Shown: piece after piece, positions 52,028-60,668 of the stretch | Position numbering within the stretch: position 1 is the first letter of the stretch | Layout of the letters: each line of letters opens with the position of its first letter | From: Nitrosomonas sp. | GTDB lineage: Bacteria; Pseudomonadota; Gammaproteobacteria; Burkholderiales; Nitrosomonadaceae | Reading direction: 5' to 3' | Assembly: GCF_024282095.1 (NCBI RefSeq) | Contig: NZ_JAMWZS010000014.1 | Location: 1 to 60,668, forward strand | Length of the DNA: 60,668 bases | Made by a program: the position numbers and the translations under genes | Notes under the pieces: generated by a model | What the model saw: only the letters and a program-made list of their open reading frames with translations | Databases searched by the model: none | Told to the model about the DNA's origin: nothing

Positions 52028-54688
52028 CTAGCTGATTGCCGGATTAGGCTTCTCCGGATCGATGCCATATTTATGTATGGCTTGATCAACCTGTTGACTT
52101 GATATTTTCCCATCTTCAGACAGCGCCTTGAGTGCTGCAACGGTAATATAAAATCGATCCACTTCAAAGAAATGGCGCAATTTCTCGCGCGTATCAGAAC
52201 GCCCAAAACCATCCGTTCCCAAGACACGATATTTCCCAGGGACAAATTCACGAATCTGATCGGCATAGATTTTCATATAATCGGTCGCGGCTACCACAGG
52301 TCCTTCGCGTCCTTTCAAACAATTTTCGACATGCGACACTTTTGTCGTCTGAGTCGGATGCAACATATTCCAGCGTGCCACACTCAGTGCTTCCCGTCTT
52401 AATTCATTAAAGCTGGTCACACCCCAGATATCCGCATTCACGTGATATTCTTTTTTGAGTATCGCTGCAGCAGCAATTACCTCGCGCAAAATGGTACCGG
52501 CTCCCAGCAATTGCACACATGGCTTATTGCGACTCTTGCTCCCTTCACTGAATAAATACATGCCTTTCAGAATATCTTTTTCGGCACCAGGGGGCATCTC
52601 AGGATGCGGGTAATTTTCATTCATTACCGTAATGTAATAATAGACATCCTCTTGTTCCTGATACATGCGCCGCAAGCCATCTTGAATAATAACAGCCAAT
52701 TCATACGCAAATGCGGGATCATACGATACGCAATTGGGAATTGTTGAAGCCACAATATGACTATGTCCATCCTCGTGTTGCAGCCCCTCGCCATTCAATG
52801 TCGTGCGCCCTGCCGTTCCACCCAGCAAGAAACCTCGACAACGCATATCCCCAGCCGCCCAAGCTAAATCACCGATACGCTGAAAACCGAACATGGAATA
52901 AAATATAAAAAACGGAATCATCTGAATACCATGCGTACTATAAGATGTCGCAGCCGCGATCCAGGATGACATGGCACCTGCTTCATTGATACCTTCCTGC
53001 AGAATTTGTCCGTGTTTGTCTTCCTTGTAATACATTAGCTGATCGGCATCCTGCGGCGTATACAATTGCCCCACCGATGACCAGATACCCAATTGCCGGA
53101 ACATGCCTTCCATGCCAAAAGTGCGCGATTCATCGGCAACAATCGGAACAACATGCTTACCGATCTGCTTATCTTTAACCAGAATATTCAGAATGCGCAC
53201 AAACGCCATGGTTGTCGATGATTCACGCCCTTCTCCGCCGGCTTTCAGCAATGATTCAAAAGCGGACAACGGTGGTGTCTGTAATGCCTGCGCACTGGTC
53301 TTGCGACGATGAAAGGCACCGCCTAATGCATTACGCCGTTCTTGCATATACGTAAATTCCGGCGAATCCGCGGCGAGCGTGAGATAAGGTATTTCGTCGA
53401 TCTTGTCATCCGGAATTTCCAGACCAAACCGATTGCGAAAAGCCTTTAATGAAGTCGTGCCCATTTTTTTCTGCTGGTGCGTAATATTTTGTGCTTCACC
53501 GGCCTCACCCATACCATAACCCTTGATGGTTTTAGCCAGTATCACTGTCGGCTGGCCGGTATGCTTAACCGCAGCGGCATAGGCCGCGTAGACTTTGTAA
53601 GGATCATGCCCGCCCCGATTTAACCGCCAGATATCGTCATCCGACATATTGGCGACCATCTCCAGCAACTCAGGATACTTACCAAAAAAGTACTTGCGTA
53701 CATATGCACCGTCTCTGGCTTTAAAGTTCTGATACTCACCATCCACGCACTCCATCATGCGTTTTTGCAATAATCCTTTGATATCCTTGGCTAATAAAGG
53801 ATCCCAATAAGACCCCCAAATCACCTTGATGACATTCCAGCCGGCGCCACGAAAAGCACCTTCCAATTCCTGAATAATTTTGCCATTTCCCCGCACCGGA
53901 CCATCCAGACGCTGCAGGTTGCAATTGACGACAAAAATCAAATTATCGAGGCTCTCGCGTGATGCCAGTGGAATAGCGCCGAGTGATTCAGGCTCATCCA
54001 TTTCACCGTCACCCATAAAAGCCCAGATTTTACGCCCATCGGTATTGACCAGCCCTCGGCTACCCAGATACTTCATGAATCGGGCCTGATAAATCGCCAT
54101 CAGCGGTCCAAGTCCCATTGAAACGGTTGGAAACTGCCAGAAAGTGGGCATCAACCAGGGATGCGGGTAAGAAGATAAGCCGTTGCCGCCGGCTTCCTGG
54201 CGAAAATTATCCAGTTGTTCCTGAGTTAATTCTCCAGACAGAAATGCATACGCATAAGCCCCCGGAGAAGAATGTCCCTGCACATACACCAAATCCCCAC
54301 CGTGCGTTTCACACGGGGCATGCCAAAAATGGTTGTAACCGATGTCATATAGCGTCGCAGCCGATGCAAAACTGGCAATATGACCGCCAACATTGGTATC
54401 TCTATTGGCACGCAACACCATCGCCATAGCATTCCAGCGAACATAAGAACGAATGCGATGTTCTATCGCGTTATTACCTGGCGAGCGTTCTTCTTTTCCC
54501 GTTGGAATGGTATTGATATAGGCTGTGGTGGCACTATAAGGCAGATAAGCACCGGAACGACGCGCTTTTTCAATCAATTTCTCCAATAAAAAATGAGCAC
54601 GTTCCGTACCACCATTGATGATGACTGAATCCAATGCCTCCAGCCATTCTTGTGTTTCCTGTGGATCTGTATCAGGTTGCAATTCCAT
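52028..54688 (-). CDS. aceE: Pyruvate dehydrogenase E1 component
   Basis: The homodimeric E1 decarboxylates pyruvate with thiamine diphosphate and acetylates E2. ATG 54688 (886 aa, family length 887) is used rather than TTG 54706. Visible are H-A-P-C-E-T-H-G-G-D near 125-140, the ThDP motif G-D-G-E-M-D-E-P-E-S near 225-234 ending in N-C-N-L-Q-R, and the C-terminal R-F-Y-I-T-V-A-A-L-K. It lies 40 bases downstream of folD. Confidence 0.96.
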   Translation of the reverse strand: MELQPDTDPQETQEWLEALDSVIINGGTERAHFLLEKLIEKARRSGAYLPYSATTAYINTIPTGKEERSPGNNAIEHRIRSYVRWNAMAMVLRANRDTNVGGHIASFASAATLYDIGYNHFWHAPCETHGGDLVYVQGHSSPGAYAYAFLSGELTQEQLDNFRQEAGGNGLSSYPHPWLMPTFWQFPTVSMGLGPLMAIYQARFMKYLGSRGLVNTDGRKIWAFMGDGEMDEPESLGAIPLASRESLDNLIFVVNCNLQRLDGPVRGNGKIIQELEGAFRGAGWNVIKVIWGSYWDPLLAKDIKGLLQKRMMECVDGEYQNFKARDGAYVRKYFFGKYPELLEMVANMSDDDIWRLNRGGHDPYKVYAAYAAAVKHTGQPTVILAKTIKGYGMGEAGEAQNITHQQKKMGTTSLKAFRNRFGLEIPDDKIDEIPYLTLAADSPEFTYMQERRNALGGAFHRRKTSAQALQTPPLSAFESLLKAGGEGRESSTTMAFVRILNILVKDKQIGKHVVPIVADESRTFGMEGMFRQLGIWSSVGQLYTPQDADQLMYYKEDKHGQILQEGINEAGAMSSWIAAATSYSTHGIQMIPFFIFYSMFGFQRIGDLAWAAGDMRCRGFLLGGTAGRTTLNGEGLQHEDGHSHIVASTIPNCVSYDPAFAYELAVIIQDGLRRMYQEQEDVYYYITVMNENYPHPEMPPGAEKDILKGMYLFSEGSKSRNKPCVQLLGAGTILREVIAAAAILKKEYHVNADIWGVTSFNELRREALSVARWNMLHPTQTTKVSHVENCLKGREGPVVAATDYMKIYADQIREFVPGKYRVLGTDGFGRSDTREKLRHFFEVDRFYITVAALKALSEDGKISSQQVDQAIHKYGIDPEKPNPAIS

Positions 54689-54728
54689 GTTCAGGCATAC
54701 CCTCAAAAATTAACTTTGCTCACCCACT

Positions 54729-55586
54729 TCAACCGCCGGCCTGTGCGCGTTCAGCAGCCAGAATCGTATTACACAGCAACATGGTAATCGTCATCGGGCC
54801 GACGCCTCCCGGAACCGGCGTAATATAACCGGCGATATCTTTGACCGATTCATAATCAACATCACCGCAGAGTTTCCCATCGGCCAAACGATTAATACCC
54901 ACATCAATCACCACGGCGCCAGGCTTTACCATGTCAGCCGTGATCATGCGCGGTTTTCCGGTTGCCACCACCAAAATATCCGCATTTTTTGTAAATTGCG
55001 CTAAATCACGTGTTTTTGAAGTACAGATGGTGACGGTGGCACCCTGCTCCAGCAACATGAATGCCATCGGTTTACCCACAATATTGCTACGCCCCACCAC
55101 TACGGCATGTTGACCTGCTATGGGAATATGATTTCTTTCCAGCATGACCATCACACCATACGGTGTGCACGGTGAAAATACGGTATTCCCGGTAACCAGC
55201 GCCCCCACATTGTAAAGATGAAAACCATCGACATCTTTTCCAACTGCAATGGCAGTAATAACACGATTATTTTCAAAATGCGAAGGTAGCGGCAACTGAA
55301 CCAGAATGCCGTGAATGTGCGAATTTTCATTGAGCGCTTGAATACAATCCAACACTTCACTTTGCTGCGCATTCATCGGAAAAGCATGCACCTCTGAATA
55401 AATGCCGATTTCATTGCACGCTTTAACCTTGTTCCTGACATAAATACCCGATGCCGCATTGTCTCCAACAATGATCACTGCCAGTCCAGGCTGCGTACCC
55501 AGCTGAGTCAGTCTATCAGCACGTACTTTCCATTCAGCACGCACCAATTCAGCTATTTTCTTACCGTCAATAATCTGGGCGCCCAT
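54729..55586 (-). CDS. folD: Methylenetetrahydrofolate dehydrogenase/cyclohydrolase
   Basis: FolD interconverts methylene-, methenyl- and formyl-tetrahydrofolate. ATG 55586 (285 aa) starts [15 protein letters not shown] near 50-54 has the catalytic Lys, Q-L-P-L-P near 96, and the NADP loop [11 protein letters not shown] near 162-172. The end is P-G-G-V-G-P-M-T. First gene of folD-aceE-aceF, and functionally close to metF nearby. Confidence 0.96.
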   Translation of the reverse strand: MGAQIIDGKKIAELVRAEWKVRADRLTQLGTQPGLAVIIVGDNAASGIYVRNKVKACNEIGIYSEVHAFPMNAQQSEVLDCIQALNENSHIHGILVQLPLPSHFENNRVITAIAVGKDVDGFHLYNVGALVTGNTVFSPCTPYGVMVMLERNHIPIAGQHAVVVGRSNIVGKPMAFMLLEQGATVTICTSKTRDLAQFTKNADILVVATGKPRMITADMVKPGAVVIDVGINRLADGKLCGDVDYESVKDIAGYITPVPGGVGPMTITMLLCNTILAAERAQAGG

Positions 55587-55670
55587 TGTCACGCACAACC
55601 AATCTGGTCAATTAATCTGAATGTGATGCGACGGATAGTATCGATCATATGATATAAGCACCTATCAGCA

Positions 55671-56360
55671 TTAGCTTATTTGTTTTGCTTTCTTGATTTT
55701 TGCGCGATACATAAAAATACCAATCAAGAATACCGGTATTACAAAAAGTGCCGCCGCAATAAGTCCGGCAGCCAAAGTGGCAACCGTACTGTTTCCCGGC
55801 ATGAATAAGGTTACGAACCAGATCACTGCAAAGGCTATGAGCAAGCCACCGTATAGCATGATTTTTCTACCACGATCGTACAGCCGCCAAAAGGCACCGG
55901 AAACTTGCATGTCGTCGATGTAATGGTCAAATACTTCTGCCAAACTGCTATCATTGGGTGCAGATTCATAACCGATCGCTACAGCCAACGCATCATGATC
56001 ATCTTCAAGTTTGGACATTTTCCTTAAAAATTCGATGCGCTTGGCTGCTTTTTGTTTTTGCATGCCATCTTGCAGCAACATCGTTTGCAACGCTGTGAAT
56101 GCCAGCTCGCGTGCATCATCCGCATTTCCCAAACCTTCAGCAAATTTCCACATCACGCCCAATAAATAAAGCTGAATGGTCATGCTCTTAAACTCAGGCG
56201 CAAAATCATAATCTTTGCTTTTGATGAGCTCCAGCTGCACGGCTTGAACCTCTCTGGCACGTGCAATGCAGGCATCCATGATTGAAACATCCGCGGTAAC
56301 TGTCTTCGAATCCGGTGCTTCTGCAATTGATTTATCTGAATCAGTTTTTTTCTCTTCCAT
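55671..56360 (-). CDS. Unknown membrane protein with two C-terminal helices
   Basis: The 229-residue protein has a polar acidic N-terminus (about 1-30), a soluble helical middle (about 30-165) and two adjacent membrane helices (about 168-187 and 193-218), followed by a basic tail K-I-K-K-A-K-Q-I-S. No signal peptide or enzyme motif. It stands between metF and folD on the same strand, with 177 and 84 bases to its neighbours, so it may have its own promoter. Not a family I recognise. Confidence 0.7.
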   Translation of the reverse strand: MEEKKTDSDKSIAEAPDSKTVTADVSIMDACIARAREVQAVQLELIKSKDYDFAPEFKSMTIQLYLLGVMWKFAEGLGNADDARELAFTALQTMLLQDGMQKQKAAKRIEFLRKMSKLEDDHDALAVAIGYESAPNDSSLAEVFDHYIDDMQVSGAFWRLYDRGRKIMLYGGLLIAFAVIWFVTLFMPGNSTVATLAAGLIAAALFVIPVFLIGIFMYRAKIKKAKQIS

Positions 56361-56537
56361 TTCGAAACCTCGCGCTTTTTACTTTAATCAGAATTGACAC
56401 GCATTATATACTGGCTGAGGGGATCAGGAAAAAGATCATGCCGGTTTCATGACTGATGTTCCGCAAACCCATACTGCATTAGCTTGCGATTATGTGGTTT
56501 TATTTGATCCGTATTGCAAAAAACATGGAAGTGGGGA

Positions 56538-57398
56538 CTAATCTGCATTTCCTTTAAGATTCAATCGCTGCCATATCATTGATGTCAGATTGGCTGAATT
56601 CAATGTATAAAAATGTAATCCTGGCGCACCCGCTTGTAATAAGCGTTCGCAAAGATCGGTGACGACATCCAATCCAAAAGCTTGTATCGAAGCGCTATCA
56701 TCGCCATACCCCTCGAATTTCTTACGAATCCAGCGTGGAATTTCGGCACCGCAAGTATCCGAAAACCTGACCAGTTGTGAGAATTTACTAATTGGCATGA
56801 TTCCAGGAACAATCGGAATGTTCAAACCGGTCGATTCGCAGGATTCCACAAAATGATAGTAAGCATCGGCATTATAGAAATATTGGGTAATCGCCGAATT
56901 AGCGCCGGTTTCAATTTTACGCTTAAAATTTTCAAAATCTGCTTGTGCAGAGCGCGCTTGCGGATGATATTCCGGGTACGCTGCTACATCAATATGGAAC
57001 GAAGACCCAAATTCCTGCCGGATAAAAGCGACGAGTTCACTGGCATAACGAAACTCGCCGGCTTGTGCCATGCCTGATGGCAAATCACCGCGTAACGCGA
57101 CAATGTGCCGAATGCCTGCTTCATAATATTTTTCCAGAATGACGCGAATATTCTGCTGCGTTGATCCAATACAAGACAAATGCGGCGCAACAACATGCCC
57201 TTCTGCTTGAATCTCCAAGGCGGTTTCAAGTGTCCGCTCACGCGTGGAACCACCTGCGCCAAAGGTTACAGAAAAAAACTTCGGATTGTATTGAGCCAGT
57301 TGTTGTCGTGTTAATCGTAGCTTCTCAACACCTTGGGGTGTTTGGGGTGGAAAAAGCTCAAAACTGAATGTAGGAGAGAATTTTTTTTGTGATTCCAT
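56538..57398 (-). CDS. metF: Methylenetetrahydrofolate reductase
   Basis: MetF makes 5-methyl-tetrahydrofolate, the methyl donor for methionine. The 286 residues form the FAD barrel: F-S-F-E-L-F-P-P-Q near 11-19 (E for acid catalysis), F-F-S-V-T-F-G-A-G-G-S-T near 41-52, H-I-V-A-L-R-G-D near 97-104, and I-T-Q-Y-F-Y-N near 173-179. Length fits bacterial MetF. Completes a methionine-cycle cluster with ahcY and metK. Confidence 0.95.
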   Translation of the reverse strand: MESQKKFSPTFSFELFPPQTPQGVEKLRLTRQQLAQYNPKFFSVTFGAGGSTRERTLETALEIQAEGHVVAPHLSCIGSTQQNIRVILEKYYEAGIRHIVALRGDLPSGMAQAGEFRYASELVAFIRQEFGSSFHIDVAAYPEYHPQARSAQADFENFKRKIETGANSAITQYFYNADAYYHFVESCESTGLNIPIVPGIMPISKFSQLVRFSDTCGAEIPRWIRKKFEGYGDDSASIQAFGLDVVTDLCERLLQAGAPGLHFYTLNSANLTSMIWQRLNLKGNAD

Positions 57399-57470
57399 CG
57401 CTTTGCAAGTCTATCAATACAGAATTATCACAATAGGGGCCAATTAACCTATGACCTTGAGTCAAGCCTT

Positions 57471-57517
57471 CTTAATGGGAAAGCCATGTAAATTCAAATG
57501 GCACTTATCCCATTAAG
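57471..57517. terminator. Long hairpin between metF and ahcY
   Basis: CTTAATGGGA (57471-57480) pairs perfectly with TCCCATTAAG (57508-57517), and inside it GCCAT (57483-57487) pairs with ATGGC (57498-57502). It lies 18 bases after the ahcY stop. There is no T run on the minus side, so it may be a processing or partial termination site between ahcY and metF. Confidence 0.5.
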
Positions 57518-57534
57518 ATCGCAAGAGCGGATGA

Positions 57535-58968
57535 TTAATACCGGTACATCTCTGGTTTATAGGGACCGTTCTTGCTAAGCCCCAGATATTTTGCCTGCTC
57601 ATCTGTCAGCTCAGTGAGTTTTACTCCCAGCTTCCCAATATGCAGACGCGCCACCTTCTCATCCAGATGTTTTGGCAACACATACACATTCTTTTGATAA
57701 TTCTCCCCGTTCTGCCACAACTCCATCTGCGCCAATACCTGGTTGGTAAATGAGCTGGACATCACAAAAGAAGGGTGTCCCGTCGCACACCCCAGATTCA
57801 CCAATCTACCTTGCGCTAATACAATAATGCGGCGCCCTGTTGGAAATATGACATGATCCACTTGCGGCTTGATATTTTCCCACTGATATTTCTGCACGGA
57901 TGCGATATCAATTTCAGAATCAAAATGTCCAATATTGCAAATAATCGCCTGATCCTTCATTTTCAACATGTGGTCGTGCGTGATCACTCGCAGATTCCCG
58001 GTTGCAGTCACAAAAATATCCGCTTGATCACAGGCATCATCCATGGTCACGACACGATACCCTTCCATCGCTGCCTGCAACGCACAGATAGGATCGATTT
58101 CGGTAATCCAGACGGTTGCACCTAAACCACGCAAAGACTGAGCACAACCTTTACCGACATCACCATACCCGCACACCACGGCGATCTTTCCGGCAATCAT
58201 GACATCAGTTGCACGCTTGATGCCATCGACAAGTGACTCTCTGCATCCATAGAGATTATCAAACTTTGATTTGGTCACAGAATCATTCACGTTAAATGCT
58301 GGAAATGGAAGCTCGCCAGTTTTATGCATTTCATATAACCGATGCACGCCTGTGGTAGTTTCTTCGGTGACGCCCCGTATCCTGGCAAGGTTTTTTGAAT
58401 ACCAATCAGGCTGCGCAGCTAATTTATTTTTGATGGACGCAAATAATGCCGTTTCTTCTTCGTTAGCAGGATTGGCAATAACCGCCGGATTTTTCTCGGC
58501 CTTGGTACCCAGAATCAGCAGTAATGTTGCATCACCGCCATCATCCAAGATCATATTGGCACCGCTCGGTTGCCCGGCAACTACCCACTCGAAGATCTGA
58601 TGGGCGTACTCCCAGTAATCTTCCAGAGATTCACCTTTATAGGCAAATATCGGAATATTCTTGGCTGCAATGGCTGCGGCCGCATGATCCTGGGTGGAAA
58701 AAATATTACATGAAGCCCAACGCACTTCCGCACCTAATGCGACGAGTGTTTCGATCAGCACGGCAGTTTGAATCGTCATATGCAAAGAACCGGCAATGCG
58801 TGCACCGGCCAATGGTTTTTGGCTTCCATATTCCTTGCGCAATGCCATTAACCCCGGCATTTCCGTTTCGGCGATCGCTATTTCTTTACGCCCCCATTCC
58901 GCCAGTGAAATATCGGCAATCTTATAGTCAGTAAAACGGCTACCATCTGAATTGAGCACAGCGTTCAT
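57535..58968 (-). CDS. ahcY: S-adenosylhomocysteine hydrolase
   Basis: AhcY splits SAH into adenosine and homocysteine with bound NAD. ATG 58968 (477 aa) is fixed by GAGGAGAAG just before it and lies after the riboswitch. Motifs: L-H-M-T-I-Q-T-A-V near 44-52, [14 protein letters not shown] near 220-235, G-Y-G-D-V-G-K-G near 262-269, and the C-terminal K-P-E-M-Y-R-Y. Controlled by the SAH riboswitch in its leader. Confidence 0.97.
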   Translation of the reverse strand: MNAVLNSDGSRFTDYKIADISLAEWGRKEIAIAETEMPGLMALRKEYGSQKPLAGARIAGSLHMTIQTAVLIETLVALGAEVRWASCNIFSTQDHAAAAIAAKNIPIFAYKGESLEDYWEYAHQIFEWVVAGQPSGANMILDDGGDATLLLILGTKAEKNPAVIANPANEEETALFASIKNKLAAQPDWYSKNLARIRGVTEETTTGVHRLYEMHKTGELPFPAFNVNDSVTKSKFDNLYGCRESLVDGIKRATDVMIAGKIAVVCGYGDVGKGCAQSLRGLGATVWITEIDPICALQAAMEGYRVVTMDDACDQADIFVTATGNLRVITHDHMLKMKDQAIICNIGHFDSEIDIASVQKYQWENIKPQVDHVIFPTGRRIIVLAQGRLVNLGCATGHPSFVMSSSFTNQVLAQMELWQNGENYQKNVYVLPKHLDEKVARLHIGKLGVKLTELTDEQAKYLGLSKNGPYKPEMYRY

Positions 58969-58988
58969 AGTCTTCTCCTCAAAATATG

Positions 58989-59060
58989 AACGAGCGCCGT
59001 TGTAACAATATCCTCCTATGCTGAGCCTCACGGAAAAACCGCTGCAGCGCTCCTCAGTAC
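58989..59060 (-). ncRNA. SAH riboswitch
   Basis: On the minus strand the leader reads TGAGGAGCGCTGCAGCGG, a hairpin TTTTTCCG, then TGAGGCTCAGC, and closes with AACGGCGCTC. GAGGAGCGCTGC and the 3' AACGGCGCTC, pairing GAGCGC/GCGCTC, are the conserved core of the S-adenosylhomocysteine riboswitch. It lies directly before the ahcY ribosome-binding site, the typical partner gene. Known members turn the gene on when SAH rises. Confidence 0.9.
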
Positions 59061-59112
59061 AGGGGGGAAAATCGATTAAGGTGTACTAATACCAACAAAT
59101 ACTATTAAGAAT

Positions 59113-60276
59113 TTATATACCGGCATCGGCACGTAATTGAGCAGCTTTATCTGTAGCTTCCCAGGTAAATTCCGGCAATTCACGTCCGAAATGCCCATAG
59201 GCCGCAGTTTTAGCGTAGATAGGACGCAATAAATTAAGCGCATGAATGATGCCCCGAGGACGCAGATCAAAATGCCTTTCAATTAATTGAACAATCTTTT
59301 CGTCAGCAATCTTACCGGTACCGAATGTATTGACCATCAATGAAACAGGCCGTGCAACACCAATCGCATAAGCAACCTGCACCTCGCATTTACTGGCAAT
59401 TCCAGCCGCTACGATATTCTTTGCAACATAACGTCCGGCATAGGTTGCTGATCGATCCACTTTGGATGGGTCTTTGCCAGAAAAAGCGCCGCCGCCATGG
59501 TGTGCTGCACCGCCATAACTATCAACAATAATTTTACGACCGGTCAAGCCACAATCACCCATCGGCCCACCAACTACAAAGCGTCCGGTTGGATTAACCA
59601 GATAGCTAATACGATCGCTGATCATTGCAGCAGGTAATACCGGTTTAATAATCTCTTCAATAACTGCTTCCGTTAGCGCTTGATGTGAAATATCGGGATC
59701 ATGTTGTGTTGAAATCACAACGGTTTCAATACGCTGCGGCTTACCATTTTGGTATCGAACCGAAACTTGTGATTTTGCGTCCGGACGCAGCCAAGTCAGT
59801 CGCCCGTTTTTCCTCAGCTCCGCCTGACGTTCGACCAAGCGATGCGCATAAAAAATTGGCATCGGCATCAACTGCGGCGTTTCGTCGCAAGCAAATCCAA
59901 ACATCAGCCCTTGATCCCCCGCTCCTTGTTCCATTTCTTCTTCTTTCGTGCGATCAACGCCTTGCGCAATATCCGGCGATTGTTTATTAAAAGCTGTTAA
60001 AACCGCGCAGGTAGTCGAATCAAAGCCAATATTAGAACTGGTATAGCCAATATTCTTAACTGTTTCACGTGCAATAATGTTGTAGTCAACGGAAGCATGT
60101 GTTGTTATCTCGCCTGATAGTACAATTAAACCCGTACTGCATAATGTCTCACAAGCAACTCGGGCGTTGGCATCCTGGCTCAGGATTGCATCCAATACCG
60201 CATCAGAAATTTGATCGGCGACCTTATCAGGATGCCCTTCGGAAACAGATTCAGAAGTAAAAAGATATTCACTCAT
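59113..60276 (-). CDS. metK: S-adenosylmethionine synthetase
   Basis: MetK makes SAM from methionine and ATP. The 387 residues hold [12 protein letters not shown] near 15-26, [10 protein letters not shown] near 117-126, [16 protein letters not shown] near 260-275, and a normal end. It stands upstream of ahcY on the same strand; no SAM riboswitch was recognised in its own leader. Confidence 0.97.
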   Translation of the reverse strand: MSEYLFTSESVSEGHPDKVADQISDAVLDAILSQDANARVACETLCSTGLIVLSGEITTHASVDYNIIARETVKNIGYTSSNIGFDSTTCAVLTAFNKQSPDIAQGVDRTKEEEMEQGAGDQGLMFGFACDETPQLMPMPIFYAHRLVERQAELRKNGRLTWLRPDAKSQVSVRYQNGKPQRIETVVISTQHDPDISHQALTEAVIEEIIKPVLPAAMISDRISYLVNPTGRFVVGGPMGDCGLTGRKIIVDSYGGAAHHGGGAFSGKDPSKVDRSATYAGRYVAKNIVAAGIASKCEVQVAYAIGVARPVSLMVNTFGTGKIADEKIVQLIERHFDLRPRGIIHALNLLRPIYAKTAAYGHFGRELPEFTWEATDKAAQLRADAGI

Positions 60277-60644
60277 AGCGTAATCTACTCAATTAAAATT
60301 GTGGAAATCTCTTAAGTATACCCGATTGTATTTTTTATAATAGGATTTGGTTAAGTACAATTCTTTCTGTATTTAGGTTTGCCATAATAATTATCTTCGT
60401 AAATTTCTACAATCGAAATTACACTATAAGCTTCAAGAAGCATTCAACTTAAATCATTCGTAGTTCAAGCGCGCAGCACACTGTTTTGCTCGATATCAAG
60501 CAATATTATTTCTACTCTATGCATCGCTATTTTGTGATCGAATTCTTGATAAGGATTTGCGATCTATTTGCAATAATTATCAACTGCTTATTTGTAAAAA
60601 TAGCGACAAAAGTATGTAATCATTGCTGTAGAGAGGTTTTTCAT
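60277..60644. other. Intergenic region upstream of metK
   Basis: An AT-rich spacer of about 370 bases, probably with divergent promoters for metK and the gene to the right. I see no SAM riboswitch, tRNA or strong inverted repeat here. Short A/T runs make exact -10 calls unsafe. Confidence 0.45.
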
Positions 60645-60668
60645 TTGGAAAAAGTGTTGTTTAAAATA
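60645..60668 (+). CDS. Possible start of a divergent gene (cut by window end)
   Basis: GAGAGG (60631-60636) lies 8 bases before TTG 60645, which reads L-E-K-V-L-F-K-I (initiating as Met) to the edge. In related betaproteobacteria a lipid A lauroyl-acyltransferase gene is often divergent to metK, so this may be its start. Eight codons cannot prove it. Confidence 0.3.

Noticed and set aside
60277-60644. SAM riboswitch upstream of metK
   Set aside because: No recognisable SAM-I, SAM-II or SAM/SAH core sequence was found in the reverse strand.

Overview
The window is a contiguous stretch of bacterial chromosome, roughly 45% G+C by eye and densely coded. Several gene orders fit a betaproteobacterium, and I would place it in the Nitrosomonadaceae (Nitrosomonas-like) with moderate confidence: nadD-rsfS-rlmH-maf-rng, folD-aceE-aceF, metK-ahcY-metF with an SAH riboswitch, and recN-nadK facing hrcA-hemH. 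No rRNA, tRNA, CRISPR array, transposase or integrase was seen.

Layout. 0-0.7 kb: a cut-off small DNA-binding gene and a tiny lipoprotein. 0.8-8.8 kb (minus): an Atg22/UMF1-type MFS transporter, fumC, an accessory DUF4062 gene and nrdAB with a likely NrdR box. 9.0-12.6 kb (plus): a lemA-TPM-TPM envelope operon. In front of it sits an AT-rich acyltransferase gene flanked by a broken duplicate of the lemA 5' region. 12.6-14.2 kb (minus): dinB and a pyrimidine-dimer glycosylase gene. 14.5 kb (plus): a secreted class 3 lipase.

15.7-24.0 kb (minus) is the most unusual part. It holds a redox/metal-looking module (TlpA-like thioredoxin, DUF4266 lipoprotein, a DUF3570-containing 904-aa outer-membrane fusion with His- and Met-rich stretches, and ApbE). 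It also holds two pairs of paralogous secreted proteins plus a HEAT-repeat protein. Three of the secreted proteins should start with histidine after signal cleavage, as in YcnI/DUF1775-type copper binders. A copper or periplasmic redox role is my inference.

24.5-27.4 kb (plus): a secreted amidohydrolase and a membrane-fused spermidine synthase-like protein. 27.4-30.9 kb (minus): a pqiA-pqiA-pqiB-pqiC lipid-transport operon. 31-36 kb: recN and nadK (minus) against hrcA and hemH (plus).

36-40 kb (minus): a 1256-residue serralysin-type RTX metalloprotease. Its leader carries a promoter, a c-di-GMP-I (GEMM) riboswitch and a terminator hairpin, a compact c-di-GMP-controlled secreted-protease unit. 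40-46.7 kb: a DUF2780 lipoprotein, a 58-aa protein, CorA, a NarL-type two-component pair whose kinase carries three tandem sensor repeats, and a lipoprotein.

46.8-60.3 kb (minus) is core housekeeping: rng, maf, rlmH, rsfS, nadD; aceF, aceE, folD; an unknown membrane protein; metF, ahcY (with SAH riboswitch) and metK. The last bases may open a divergent gene. The methionine-cycle genes fit together: MetK makes SAM, AhcY removes SAH, and MetF and FolD supply methyl-folate.
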